In this document: positions 32,633-40,628 of the stretch, one piece after another
How positions within the stretch are numbered: position 1 is the first letter of the stretch
Layout: every line of letters starts with the position of its first letter
Assembly: GCA_020629635.1 (NCBI GenBank)
Contig: JAHDCX010000005.1
Span: 209,665-273,664, forward strand
Source of the DNA: Acidimicrobiales bacterium
GTDB taxonomy: Bacteria; Actinomycetota; Acidimicrobiia; Acidimicrobiales; SHLQ01
Length of the DNA stretch: 64,000 bases
Direction of reading: 5' to 3'
The notes under the pieces: generated by a model
Told to the model about the DNA's origin: nothing
Databases searched by the model: none
What the model saw: only the letters and a program-made list of their open reading frames with translations
Position numbers and translations under genes: made by a program

Positions 32633-33124
32633 AGTCGCAGCAAAGACGAAGTCGTCGTCGAGGAAGTCGAGCCGACCTCTGCTGCGGCGAGGGTGCTCAT
32701 CGACGAGCTTTCGACCGTGCTCGCCGAGGCGTACGGAAGCAGTGGGCGAAGTGGCTATCAGCCCGAGCAGGAACTCGACGGGGTGTTTCTGATCGCACGC
32801 CTGGGTGGAGAACTCGCGGGCTGTGGCGCCCTCCGCTCCCTCGACGGCCGGTCCGATGTCGCCGAGGTCAAGCGCATGTACAGCCGGCCAGGAACCACGG
32901 GAGTGGGCCAAGCCGTGCTTCGAGCACTCGAATCGCAGGCCGCACAGCGGGGATACGCGTCGATCTGGCTCGAGACTCGCCGGGCGAACAGTCGAGCCGT
33001 CCGCTTCTACATGGCCGCCGGGTACCGCGAGCGGGCGCCATACGGACAGTACGTGGGCCGACCCGAGGCGATCTGTATGGAGAAAGTCCTTCCCGGCCAT
33101 CCAACCGGCACCACGGGTACCTGA
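32630..33124 (+). CDS. GNAT-family N-acetyltransferase
   Basis: The 164-residue protein has the GNAT acetyl-CoA-binding core: AEVKRMYSRPGTTGVGQAVLRALE (the Q/RxxGxG/A-type loop, here RPGTTGVG) and the C-terminal ANSRAVRFYMAAGYRERAPYG, a classic GNAT end. The substrate is unknown. It ends with TGATG, overlapping the start of the AlkZ-like gene by one base, so the two genes are coupled. Confidence 0.8.
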   Translation: MSRSKDEVVVEEVEPTSAAARVLIDELSTVLAEAYGSSGRSGYQPEQELDGVFLIARLGGELAGCGALRSLDGRSDVAEVKRMYSRPGTTGVGQAVLRALESQAAQRGYASIWLETRRANSRAVRFYMAAGYRERAPYGQYVGRPEAICMEKVLPGHPTGTTGT

Positions 33125-34254
33125 TGGCCATCATCGGTCCCGATCAGCTGAACCGGGCCACGCTGCAGCGGCAGCTGCTCCTCCAACGCGAACGCGCCAC
33201 CGTGCGCGAGGTCGTTCGCCGAGTCGTCGCCGTTCAAGCGCAGTCGCCGCCTGCGCCCTACGTCGCCCTCTGGAATCGCATCGCCGACCTGGATCTGGCA
33301 GACGTCGACCAGGCGTTCGCCGATCGGTCGCTCATCAAGGCGTCACTGATGAGGATCACGTTGCACGCCGTCGACGTCACCGACTATCCCGCATTCCACG
33401 CCGCATCGACTCCCCTGCTGCGAGCAGCCCGCCTCAACGATCGCCGCTTTCGTGACACGGGACTCACGGTCGACGATGCCGACGGTGCGGTGGCCCCGCT
33501 GCTCGAACTTCTCGAGACCCCACGATCCAAAGCCGAGATCCTCGAGCACCTTGCCGACAATGTGAGCAGCGAGCCACGGCTCTGGTGGGCGCTCAAGACG
33601 TACGCCCCGCTCGTCCATTCGCCAACCGGCACGCCGTGGTCGTTCGACAGCGACACCCGATACGAGCGGGCACCGCGCCTCGATCGGCCGCCGCTCGACG
33701 ACGCGATTCGCTCGCTGATCCGTCGCTACCTCGCCGGGTTAGGCCCGGCGACGATCCACGACTTCGCGCAGTTCAGCCTGCAGCCGATGTCGAGGGCACG
33801 GCCGGCGTTCGAGGAAATGCGCGACGAGCTCGTCACCCAAACGACGATCGACGGCGACGAGCTGTTCGACATTCCCGATGCCCCAACGCTCCCCGACCGC
33901 GACACCCCGGCGCCGCCGCGGTTGCTGGCGATGTGGGACAGCACGCTGCTCGCCTACCACGACCGAAGCCGCATGATCCCGGACCAGCATCGCCCGCACG
34001 TGATTCGGCGCAACGGCGACGTGCTGCCGACCGTGCTCGTCGACGGACGAGTCGCCGGTGTCTGGAGGACCGGTCCCGACGGCATCGAGATCGGTGCGCT
34101 CGAGCCGATCGACGCCGACACGTGGGAAGCCCTCGAAAACGAAGCCCGGCTTCTGCTCGGCGCTTTGGCCGACCGTGGCCGCGACATCGTTGGACGGACC
34201 AACAGCTGGTGGCCCAAGCTCCCGATCACATCGGCCCACAGCGTCGAGAGGTGA
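33124..34254 (+). CDS. AlkZ/YcaQ-like winged-helix DNA glycosylase
   Basis: The 376-residue protein belongs to the HTH_42/AlkZ family. Near the N-terminus VAVQAQSPPAPYVALWNR contains the Gln-x-Gln motif (Q38, Q40) that in AlkZ-type enzymes is catalytic. Repeated winged-helix segments follow (LPLDDAIRSLIRRYLAGLGPATIHDFAQFS, then LPPRLLAMWDSTLLAYHDRSRMIP). Family members remove bulky or crosslinked DNA adducts and are often self-resistance proteins in producers. No toxin or biosynthetic cluster is adjacent here. It is coupled to the preceding GNAT gene. Confidence 0.8.
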   Translation: MAIIGPDQLNRATLQRQLLLQRERATVREVVRRVVAVQAQSPPAPYVALWNRIADLDLADVDQAFADRSLIKASLMRITLHAVDVTDYPAFHAASTPLLRAARLNDRRFRDTGLTVDDADGAVAPLLELLETPRSKAEILEHLADNVSSEPRLWWALKTYAPLVHSPTGTPWSFDSDTRYERAPRLDRPPLDDAIRSLIRRYLAGLGPATIHDFAQFSLQPMSRARPAFEEMRDELVTQTTIDGDELFDIPDAPTLPDRDTPAPPRLLAMWDSTLLAYHDRSRMIPDQHRPHVIRRNGDVLPTVLVDGRVAGVWRTGPDGIEIGALEPIDADTWEALENEARLLLGALADRGRDIVGRTNSWWPKLPITSAHSVER

Positions 34255-34282
34255 CGGTCTTCGTTTCGTGTGCGGCGGTCCG

Positions 34283-34297
34283 TATCGTGTGCCGATG
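34283..34297 (+). promoter_or_regulatory. Leaderless -10 element (TATCGT-6-ATG)
   Basis: TATCGT lies six bases before the ATG of the ankyrin gene. Confidence 0.5.
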
Positions 34298-34672
34298 TCC
34301 GAGAGCATGAACCCGGCATGGACCTCGCTTCATCACGCCGTCACAGACGAAGAAGCCGGTCTCGCGAAGGCGAAGCTGGCGCTCGACGCAGGTGTGCCCG
34401 TCGACGCGCGGACGAAGGATGCATTTCAGGCGACGGCGTTGCATCGCGCCCCAGGTCACGGACGCGCACCCGGGATGATCACGATGCTTGTGGAAGCCGG
34501 TGCTGATATCGATGCCCAGAACTCACGGGGGCGAACCCCTCTCCATCTGGCGTATCGGTATGACGCTCCGAAGTGGGTCATCGAGGAACTCCTCGCATCT
34601 GGAGCCGACCCCGACGCGCGGGACGCACTCGGGCTCGCACCGCACGATCTCCTCGACGTGGAGAATCGCTAG
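34295..34672 (+). CDS. Ankyrin repeat protein
   Basis: The 125-residue protein contains about three ankyrin repeats: AGVPVDARTKDAFQATALHRA, AGADIDAQNSRGRTPLHLA and SGADPDARDALGLAPHDL. They form a small protein-binding solenoid with no other domain. The partner is unknown. Start by the -10 spacing. It ends 70 bases before the tRNA-Ser gene on the opposite strand. Confidence 0.75.
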   Translation: MSESMNPAWTSLHHAVTDEEAGLAKAKLALDAGVPVDARTKDAFQATALHRAPGHGRAPGMITMLVEAGADIDAQNSRGRTPLHLAYRYDAPKWVIEELLASGADPDARDALGLAPHDLLDVENR

Positions 34673-34697
34673 CGATCAAGATCGCGTCCCTCCCGCC

Positions 34698-34734
34698 AAA
34701 ACGACACTGAGGCCGCCCGGAGGCGACCTCAGTG
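34698..34734 (-). terminator. Intrinsic terminator of tRNA-Ser
   Basis: CACTGAGGCCGCC pairs with GGCGACCTCAGTG (one mismatch) around CGGA. On the minus strand the hairpin is followed by TCGTTTTGG, a short T-tract. It lies just after the tRNA 3' end. Confidence 0.7.
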
Positions 34735-34741
34735 GAACGAG

Positions 34742-34828
34742 CGGAAGGTGAGGGATTCGAACCCTCGGTGACCCGGAGGCCACAACGGCTTTCGAGGCCG
34801 CCCCATTCGTCCGCTCTGGCAACCTTCC
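34742..34828 (-). tRNA. tRNA-Ser (anticodon CGA)
   Basis: Read on the minus strand, the 87-base gene has acceptor arms GGAAGGT / ACCTTCC, a discriminator G, anticodon loop CTCGAAA (anticodon CGA) within the stem GGCCT/AGCCG context, the long variable arm typical of tRNA-Ser, and a GGTTCGAATCC T-loop. The terminal CCA is not encoded. It reads the UCG codon, which is common in this genome. Confidence 0.9.
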
Positions 34829-34835
34829 GGCGATG

Positions 34836-34864
34836 AGGGTACTGATCGCGCTGGGGCAGTCCAA
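34836..34864 (-). promoter_or_regulatory. tRNA-Ser promoter (TTGGAC-17-TACCCT)
   Basis: On the minus strand TTGGAC is separated by 17 bases from TACCCT, which lies seven bases before the tRNA. This is a standard sigma-A-type -35/-10 pair. Confidence 0.7.
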
Positions 34865-34891
34865 CTCGGCTCATCTCGGGCACGCCGCGTG

Positions 34892-34925
34892 TAGCATTCG
34901 TCTCCCACGCACCTCTTCCAAGGAG
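34892..34925 (+). promoter_or_regulatory. sodN -10 and Shine-Dalgarno
   Basis: TAGCAT (34892-34897) and AAGGAG (34920-34925), seven bases before the ATG, show that sodN, unlike most genes here, has a short leader with a strong ribosome binding site. This is consistent with high expression. Confidence 0.5.
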
Positions 34926-34932
34926 ATCAGCC

Positions 34933-35376
34933 ATGCTGCGTACTCTCGCCCGCCGCCTTCCCGCCCAGACCGTCTCGGCTCACTGCGACGGCCCCTGCGG
35001 CGTCTACGACCCGGCGTCGGCCCGCATCGCCGCCGAGGCCGCCCGTTCGATGACCAAGAAGCTTCTCGACGCCGGCGCTGCCACGACCGTCGACGAGCAG
35101 AACACCCAGTCGCGCTACATCGCCATCAAGGAAGAGCAGGCGCACATCGCCAAGGAAGAGCTGCTCGTCCTCTGGACCGACTACTTCAAGCCGCCGCACC
35201 TCGAGCAGTACCCCGAGCTGCACGACACGTTCTGGAAGGCCGCCAAGATGTGCTCCGAGGTCAAGGTGCACGTGAGCATGGAAGCCGCAGACGGCCTCAT
35301 GGCCGCGATCGAAGAGATCCACGGCATCTTCTGGGCGACCAAGGGCCGCGACGACGTGCCCTTCTACACCACCTGA
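34933..35376 (+). CDS. sodN: Nickel superoxide dismutase
   Basis: The 147-residue precursor has a short propeptide ending at Ala16, then the nickel hook His17-Cys18-Asp-Gly-Pro-Cys22-Gly-Val-Tyr25. The mature N-terminal His amine and Cys2/Cys6 thiolates bind nickel. The rest is a four-helix bundle (RYIAIKEEQAHIAKEELLVLW and following). The enzyme removes superoxide in the cytosol. It has no twin-Arg signal. The maturation protease gene follows 8 bases later, so the two form an operon. A strong SD sets the start. Confidence 0.95.
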   Translation: MLRTLARRLPAQTVSAHCDGPCGVYDPASARIAAEAARSMTKKLLDAGAATTVDEQNTQSRYIAIKEEQAHIAKEELLVLWTDYFKPPHLEQYPELHDTFWKAAKMCSEVKVHVSMEAADGLMAAIEEIHGIFWATKGRDDVPFYTT

Positions 35377-35384
35377 TCCCTTTC

Positions 35385-35735
35385 GTGATCCCGAGTGCCA
35401 AGGCCGCCGAGCTTGCCCGTTGGGTGCTTCGGCGACGCAAGCGACTGCGCGTGACGGGACCGTCGATGGAGCCGACCCTGCATGCGGGTTCGATCGTGTT
35501 GATCGATCCGCACGCCTACGACGGCGACACCCCCTCGGTGTCCGACGTCGTGGTCGCCCGTCACCCGACGCACCGGCAGTTGCGCATCGTGAAACGAGTC
35601 GAAGCGGTCGAGGCTGATGGCCGCGTCCGACTCGTTTCCGACAATGCGAATGCAGCGGGAGCACAAGACAGTCGAAGCTTCGGGCCGATCGAGCCGGTCC
35701 TCGTCGAGGGCCGGGTCACGTCCGTCGTTGCCTGA
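35385..35735 (+). CDS. sodX: Nickel-SOD maturation protease, S26 type
   Basis: The 116-residue protein is an S26-type protease with the catalytic Ser in GPSMEPTL (Ser27) and a candidate Lys in LRIVKRVEAV (Lys70). Its place directly behind sodN is the standard sodN-sodX pairing, where SodX removes the propeptide to free the nickel-binding His. There is no clear membrane anchor. The GTG start lies nine bases after the sodN stop. Confidence 0.9.
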   Translation: MIPSAKAAELARWVLRRRKRLRVTGPSMEPTLHAGSIVLIDPHAYDGDTPSVSDVVVARHPTHRQLRIVKRVEAVEADGRVRLVSDNANAAGAQDSRSFGPIEPVLVEGRVTSVVA

Positions 35736-35739
35736 GCGC

Positions 35740-36996
35740 ATGCGAACCAACCGGGCCCTCAGCGCCATCGTCGTAGTGAGCGCGATGCTCGTCGCCTCGT
35801 GCGGCGAACTCGTGCCCGACCCCGAGGCTGCGGCGCCCGACGTTCCGATCATCGAGAAGGCGCCGCTGCCGACCGGCGATCCGGCGTTCGATTCGGTCTA
35901 CGACATCGAGCGCTACTGGGAAGAGACGGCGCCGACGATCGACCTCGACTACGCCCCCGTCGCCGAAGATCGCCTCTTCGCTCGCAGCGAGCTCGAGGAC
36001 GACGGCGGTGTCTGCTCGTGGAATGGCGAGGCCGAAGATCTCGACCCCGACGACGTGGCCGACAACGCCTACGTGACCGACTGCGACGAGGGCATCACCG
36101 TGGTGTGGGACGACATCGAGCTCGTCCCCGACCTCGAGAAGCGGTTCCCCGGAGCCGGCGTGGCGACGCTCATGGCCCACGAGTGGGGTCACGTGGTGCA
36201 GTTCCAACTGCAGCTCTTCGACCAGACGGCGATCCTCGCTGAGCAACAGGCGGACTGCCTCTCAGGCGCCTACGTGGCATGGGCACGAGGCCAGGGCATC
36301 GAACCGTTCGACGATGATCAGGCCCTCGACTGGGCGATCATCTCGACCCTCGAGACCCGCGACGAGATCGGGTCGAGCGCCGACGACGAGGACGCGCACG
36401 GCAACGGATTCGATCGCGTGCGGGCCATGCAGGAAGGGTTCGACCGCGGCGCACAGTTCTGCATGGGCTACGACGAGACGCCGCCGCCGGTCACGCAGAT
36501 CCCCTTCGCCGACGCAACCGACGAGGCCGACGGCGGCAACCTTCCCTACGACGAGGCTGTCGACCTCCTGGGCACCGCAGTCGCCGACCACTTCGAGGCC
36601 CTGTCCGACGAGTCGCTCGAAGCGTTCGTCGACGAGCCCGACGATGACCTTCTCCGTGAGCTGTACGACGAGATCGGCGACAACGCCGTCGGGACCGAAC
36701 TCGCGCTGCGCTGGGCGGAGGCGCTGCAGATCTCCGTCGGCGAAGAGATCGACGGCGAAGGTCCGGCGCTGCAGCGTGCCTGTCTGGTCGGTACGTGGCT
36801 CGGCGACATGTTCGAGAACGGCGCGGAGGTGGGCGACGATGTGATCAGCCTGTCGCCGTTCGACCTCGACGAGTCAATCCAGACCTTCTCGACGTCGAAT
36901 GATCTGCTCGCCAACCCGGGGCTCGTGTTCGAGCTCGTCGCGTCGCTGCGGGTCGGCACGATCGACGGGGTCGACGCCTGCGCCCTCGACGGGTGA
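35740..36996 (+). CDS. Neutral zinc metallopeptidase-like lipoprotein
   Basis: The 418-residue protein has a lipoprotein signal (IVVVSAMLVASCG, Cys21). At residues 147-151 the HEWGH motif of zincin metallopeptidases appears in VATLMAHEWGHVVQ, followed by the Glu/Asp-rich AEQQADCLSGAYVAWARG, which is typical of the YpfJ-like neutral zinc peptidase family (PF04228). The C-terminal 200 residues are unusually acidic and helical. It is likely a surface-anchored peptidase; the substrate is unknown. Confidence 0.75.
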   Translation: MRTNRALSAIVVVSAMLVASCGELVPDPEAAAPDVPIIEKAPLPTGDPAFDSVYDIERYWEETAPTIDLDYAPVAEDRLFARSELEDDGGVCSWNGEAEDLDPDDVADNAYVTDCDEGITVVWDDIELVPDLEKRFPGAGVATLMAHEWGHVVQFQLQLFDQTAILAEQQADCLSGAYVAWARGQGIEPFDDDQALDWAIISTLETRDEIGSSADDEDAHGNGFDRVRAMQEGFDRGAQFCMGYDETPPPVTQIPFADATDEADGGNLPYDEAVDLLGTAVADHFEALSDESLEAFVDEPDDDLLRELYDEIGDNAVGTELALRWAEALQISVGEEIDGEGPALQRACLVGTWLGDMFENGAEVGDDVISLSPFDLDESIQTFSTSNDLLANPGLVFELVASLRVGTIDGVDACALDG

Positions 36997-37009
36997 AACT
37001 GGACGCATG
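36995..37009 (+). promoter_or_regulatory. Leaderless -10 element (GAAACT-6-ATG)
   Basis: GAAACT overlaps the stop codon of the metallopeptidase gene and lies six bases before the nitrilase ATG. Confidence 0.45.
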
Positions 37010-37765
37010 CGTATCGGCGTCGTCCAACACGAGATCGTCTGGGAATCTCCCCAGGAGAACTACGAGGCGTTGCGTCCGTGGATCGACAAGGCCGCAGGCG
37101 AGGGCTCGGAGCTGATCGCGCTGTCCGAGACGTTCTCGTGGGGATTCACGATGAACACGGGCGTCGCCGCGGAGCCAGCCGACGGCCCCTCGACGGAGTT
37201 CCTCCGGACCGAAGCAGAACGGGTCGGCGCGTGGGTGGTGGGCTCGATCCCGATTCTCACCGACGGCCACGACCGGCCGAACAACCGGATGGTCTTCGCG
37301 TCACCGTCCGGCGACATCCTGACCTACGACAAGGTGCATCCGTTCGTGTCAGCGGGAGAGACCGAGCACTACGAAGCCGGCACCACCCTCCACACGTTCG
37401 ACATCGGCGGTCTGCGGATCTCGCCGTTCGTCTGCTTCGACATCCGGTTCGCGGATGAGTTCTGGCAACTCGCCCACGACACCGACTGCTATCTGGTGAT
37501 CGCCAACTTCCCGGCGATTCGGCGCAACCACTGGAACACGCTGTTGCGGGCGCGGGCGATCGAGAACCAGGCGTGGGTCGTGGCGGCCAACCGAGTCGGC
37601 ACCGACCCCAACACCGCCTATGCCGGTGACTCCCAGGTCATCGACCCGTTCGGCGACATCGTCGCCAACGCGTACGGCGCGCCCGGCGTCATCGTGCACG
37701 ACGTGACCGCCGAGCGTGTCGCCACCGTGCGCGCCGACTACCCCTTCCTCCCCGAACGCCGCTGA
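37007..37765 (+). CDS. Carbon-nitrogen hydrolase (nitrilase superfamily)
   Basis: The 252-residue protein has the nitrilase triad in order: Glu41 (ALSETFSWGF), Lys109 (TYDKVHPF) and Cys143 (FVCFDIRF). The length and the start MRIGVVQHEIVW match small omega-amidase-like members. It likely hydrolyses an amide; omega-amidase-type activity is the best guess but unproven. A large perfect hairpin follows the stop codon. Confidence 0.85.
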   Translation: MRIGVVQHEIVWESPQENYEALRPWIDKAAGEGSELIALSETFSWGFTMNTGVAAEPADGPSTEFLRTEAERVGAWVVGSIPILTDGHDRPNNRMVFASPSGDILTYDKVHPFVSAGETEHYEAGTTLHTFDIGGLRISPFVCFDIRFADEFWQLAHDTDCYLVIANFPAIRRNHWNTLLRARAIENQAWVVAANRVGTDPNTAYAGDSQVIDPFGDIVANAYGAPGVIVHDVTAERVATVRADYPFLPERR

Positions 37766-37768
37766 AAG

Positions 37769-37849
37769 TGGGGTCAAGTCTGACATAGCAAGAGGCTTCA
37801 ACGGCTCGGCCAGAAACGCCAACCTCTTGCTATGTCAGACTTGACCCCA
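37769..37849. repeat. Perfect 27-base-arm palindrome, GGGGTCAAGTCT family
   Basis: TGGGGTCAAGTCTGACATAG... and its exact complement (27 bases each) flank a 27-base loop between the convergent nitrilase and PIG-L genes. The outer 13 bases equal those of the palindrome at 15470. Confidence 0.75.
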
Positions 37850-37850
37850 T

Positions 37851-38600
37851 CTATTGGGTGTCGATGACTTTGAAGGCTTCGGCGAGGCGTCCGTTGCCGA
37901 GCTCGCCCTTCTCCGCGATTCGTCCGCCCCACTCGCCGAGCAGTTTCGACAGGTCGAACTCGGCGTCGCGCTTGGCCACCTGCGATTGGTGAGAGCGCAG
38001 CGCAGCGAGCTTCTTGTCGAAGGCGTCGGTGATGTCGATGAACAGCGTCGGGTCGGGGTGCCCGACCCAGGCCTGGCGAACGGTGTGCGGTTCGTACCCC
38101 TCGTCCAACAGCTCGGCGGTGAAGGCCCTCGGGTTGCGTGAGTCGGGGTACACGGCCCGCAACGTGGCCTCAGCGGTCTCGATGTGATCGGGATGCGAGC
38201 CGTAGATCGAATCCCAGTTGCGCTCGGGGTTCTGCGTGATGACCACGTCGGGCTTCTCGATCCGAATGATGCGGCTGATGTCGATCCGGAGCTGATGGTT
38301 GGCCTCGACCATGCCGTCGGGGTGACGGAGGAAGTGCAGCGTGTCGACGCCCACCTGCGCGGCCGCGGCCGTCTGCTCGGCTTCTCGCATCGCCGCCAGC
38401 TCTTCGGACGAGACGGTCATGTCGTCCTCGCCCGCCTCACCCGACGTCACCAGGCAGTACGCGACGTACGCCCCGGCCGCGGTGAGTTGAGCGACGGTGC
38501 CCGCCGTGCCGAAGTCGATGTCGTCGGGGTGAGCCACGACCACGAGCACCCGCTCGGGCGCATCGATGAGGCCCTCGTTCGTCAGGATCTGTCCGACCAT
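37851..38600 (-). CDS. PIG-L family deacetylase
   Basis: The 249-residue protein has the zinc-binding motif AHPDD (residues 23-27) and the later HPDHI (GSHPDHIETAEA), the metal site of the LmbE/PIG-L family to which MshB and Mca of mycothiol metabolism belong. The overall length fits a sugar or mycothiol-related deacetylase or amidase; which one is not clear. TAACGT lies six bases before the ATG. It is divergent from a methyltransferase. Confidence 0.85.
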   Translation of the reverse strand: MVGQILTNEGLIDAPERVLVVVAHPDDIDFGTAGTVAQLTAAGAYVAYCLVTSGEAGEDDMTVSSEELAAMREAEQTAAAAQVGVDTLHFLRHPDGMVEANHQLRIDISRIIRIEKPDVVITQNPERNWDSIYGSHPDHIETAEATLRAVYPDSRNPRAFTAELLDEGYEPHTVRQAWVGHPDPTLFIDITDAFDKKLAALRSHQSQVAKRDAEFDLSKLLGEWGGRIAEKGELGNGRLAEAFKVIDTQ

Positions 38601-38612
38601 GAGGTCACGTTA
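38598..38612 (-). promoter_or_regulatory. Leaderless -10 element (TAACGT-6-ATG)
   Basis: TAACGT lies six bases before the PIG-L ATG on the minus strand. Confidence 0.5.
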
Positions 38613-38636
38613 CGGTGGAACGCGGAGGGCTGATAC

Positions 38637-39425
38637 GTGACATCCGATGCAACCAAGGACCTGAATCGCACCCAGTTCGGAGCGAACGCCGCCAACTACG
38701 CCACGAGCGAGGTGCACGCGAAAGGGGCGTCGCTCGCCCGTATGGTCGAGCTGGCCGAGCCCCAGCCGCACGAGACGGTCCTCGACATCGCCACCGCCGC
38801 TGGCCATACGGCGTTCGCCTTTGCTCCCCACGTCGCGTCGGTGACGGCGAGCGACCTGACCGACGAGATGGTCGCGCTCGCCGGGGAGCGTGCGTCCGAG
38901 CTCGGCCACGCCAACGTCACCACGAAGGTCGCCGATGCCGAAGCTCTGCCGTTCGACGACGACAGCTTCGACATCGTCACCTGCCGGATCGCTCCGCATC
39001 ATTTCCCGAACCCGGCGACGTTCGTCGGCGAGGTCGCACGGGTGCTTCGGCCCGGTGGCCGATTCGTGTTGGTCGACAACGTCGTGCCGAGTGACGGCGA
39101 TCCCGACGGCGCCACGGGTGACTTCTACAACGGCTGGGAGAAGCGTCGGGACCCGAGTCACGTGCGGGCGCTGGCCACCGCCGAGTGGGCGACGCTCGCC
39201 GAATCGTCCGGCCTCACCGTGGTCACCACCGAAGAAGCCGACAAGCAGATGCGCTTCCAGGCGTGGGTCGACAACATGAGCGTCCCCGCTGAGCTCCGTC
39301 CGGAGTTGCTCGAGGATCTGCTCGACGGACCGGAGGGATTCCGGGACTACCTCCGGCCTGCCGGAGCGACGCAGGCCGACGCCACGTTTGTCCTCAAAGA
39401 AGGTCTCGTGCTCGCTCGCGCCTGA
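38637..39425 (+). CDS. UbiE-like SAM methyltransferase
   Basis: The 262-residue protein is a class I methyltransferase with motif I VLDIATAAGHTAFAF, a motif II-like ASDLTDEMVALAGERASELG, NVTTKVADAEALPFDDDSFDIVTCRIAPHHF and VARVLRPGGRFVLVD, the layout of the UbiE/COQ5-like group. In motif I the usual GCGTG is ATAAG, as in several quinone and small-molecule methyltransferases. The start GTG follows GGAGGG by seven bases. The substrate is unknown. Confidence 0.85.
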   Translation: MTSDATKDLNRTQFGANAANYATSEVHAKGASLARMVELAEPQPHETVLDIATAAGHTAFAFAPHVASVTASDLTDEMVALAGERASELGHANVTTKVADAEALPFDDDSFDIVTCRIAPHHFPNPATFVGEVARVLRPGGRFVLVDNVVPSDGDPDGATGDFYNGWEKRRDPSHVRALATAEWATLAESSGLTVVTTEEADKQMRFQAWVDNMSVPAELRPELLEDLLDGPEGFRDYLRPAGATQADATFVLKEGLVLARA

Positions 39426-39429
39426 GGCC

Positions 39430-40533
39430 TCAGTCGACGTTGCGTCGCCACGCCGCGTCGGGGCAGAGGCACGGCTCGACATTGTCGGCCGGTTCGGGAG
39501 CGCACAGCAGCTGGCCACGCATGGGCCCCTCGTTCCCGGACACCCACCGGATGTCCGACCACCGATCGCCGAGCCCGAGCCGACGAGCGATCGACGCTCC
39601 GCTCTCGCCCGACTCGGCGGCGACGCATCGGGCGTGATCGAACGGGCGGTCGCCCGGGCCCGCGTCGAGCAGCGTCTCGCCGACGTGGCGGGCGATGATC
39701 CGGATGGCCTCCATGCCGCGCTGTTGGGTCTGCGCCCCGTCCGTCAGAACCGTGAGGGCGAGCGTGTCCTGGGTGTCGTCGTCGATCCACACGCCGGTCG
39801 ACGCCACCCGCCACGTGTAGGTGCCCGAGAACGGGGCGCACGACGTGCACGGAAAGAAGCCGTTCTTGTTGAGTGCGGTCCACCCGTCCGGTGCGCCCTC
39901 ACCGATCCCCCACTGCTGCGTGTGGTGCACGCCGGCGACGATCGCCCGGAGATCCGCACGTGTCTCGGGTTCCAATGGCGAGGTGATCGATCCGCTGTTG
40001 GGCGCGAGCACGGCAACGGCCACGCGGGAGAGGTCTTCGGCCGTCGCGCTCGTCACGCCGTAGATCGACGAGTGACGGGTCGACTCGGCGCCGACCGCGG
40101 CGGAGAACGCCGTCATGCCCGAGACCCCCACCCGGTCATAGAGCACACCGGTGGGCGGACTGTTGTGCGAGAAGTGGATCATGCGGTCCGCAGAGTCGAC
40201 CTCGACGGCGTCGAGCTCCCGGCCGAGCCGTTCCGCCCGATCGGCGACGGCGCCCAGCACCTGCAGTTTGATCGCTGACGCCGTCGTGAGGACCATGCCT
40301 TCGTGGACGTGGTACCAACACCCGCTTCGAAGATCGTGGACCGCGGCGGTCACGGCCAGATCGGCGAACTCATCATCGAGCTCGGCCACGAACGACTCGT
40401 CGAACACGTCGATGTGACAGGGCTCGGAGGTGCTGACTGACGTCGTCGACGAAGCGTTCGAACACCCGATGAGCGCCACGGTGCCGAAGAGAACGCCGAC
40501 GGAGAGAAGGACTCGCCGCACGCTCCGCCCCAT
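39430..40533 (-). CDS. Class A beta-lactamase-like serine hydrolase lipoprotein
   Basis: The 367-residue protein has a lipoprotein signal (VALIGCS, Cys24), then penicillin-recognising motifs: Ser86-A-I-Lys89, Ser122-H-Asn124 and Lys223-N-Gly225 (KNG in place of KTG). It is therefore a class A beta-lactamase or related transpeptidase-like hydrolase; the substitutions make true beta-lactamase activity uncertain. A C-terminal Cys-rich extension (about 70 residues) is unusual. SD GGAGG precedes the ATG. Confidence 0.75.
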   Translation of the reverse strand: MGRSVRRVLLSVGVLFGTVALIGCSNASSTTSVSTSEPCHIDVFDESFVAELDDEFADLAVTAAVHDLRSGCWYHVHEGMVLTTASAIKLQVLGAVADRAERLGRELDAVEVDSADRMIHFSHNSPPTGVLYDRVGVSGMTAFSAAVGAESTRHSSIYGVTSATAEDLSRVAVAVLAPNSGSITSPLEPETRADLRAIVAGVHHTQQWGIGEGAPDGWTALNKNGFFPCTSCAPFSGTYTWRVASTGVWIDDDTQDTLALTVLTDGAQTQQRGMEAIRIIARHVGETLLDAGPGDRPFDHARCVAAESGESGASIARRLGLGDRWSDIRWVSGNEGPMRGQLLCAPEPADNVEPCLCPDAAWRRNVD

Positions 40534-40628
40534 GTCCGCCTCCGGTCCGAGAACCCGCCCGCCGTCGGCTACAGAACCTAGTGGACGGCTCCGCCGTGGT
40601 GCGCCTCGTGGTGCGTCGACGCATCCGC

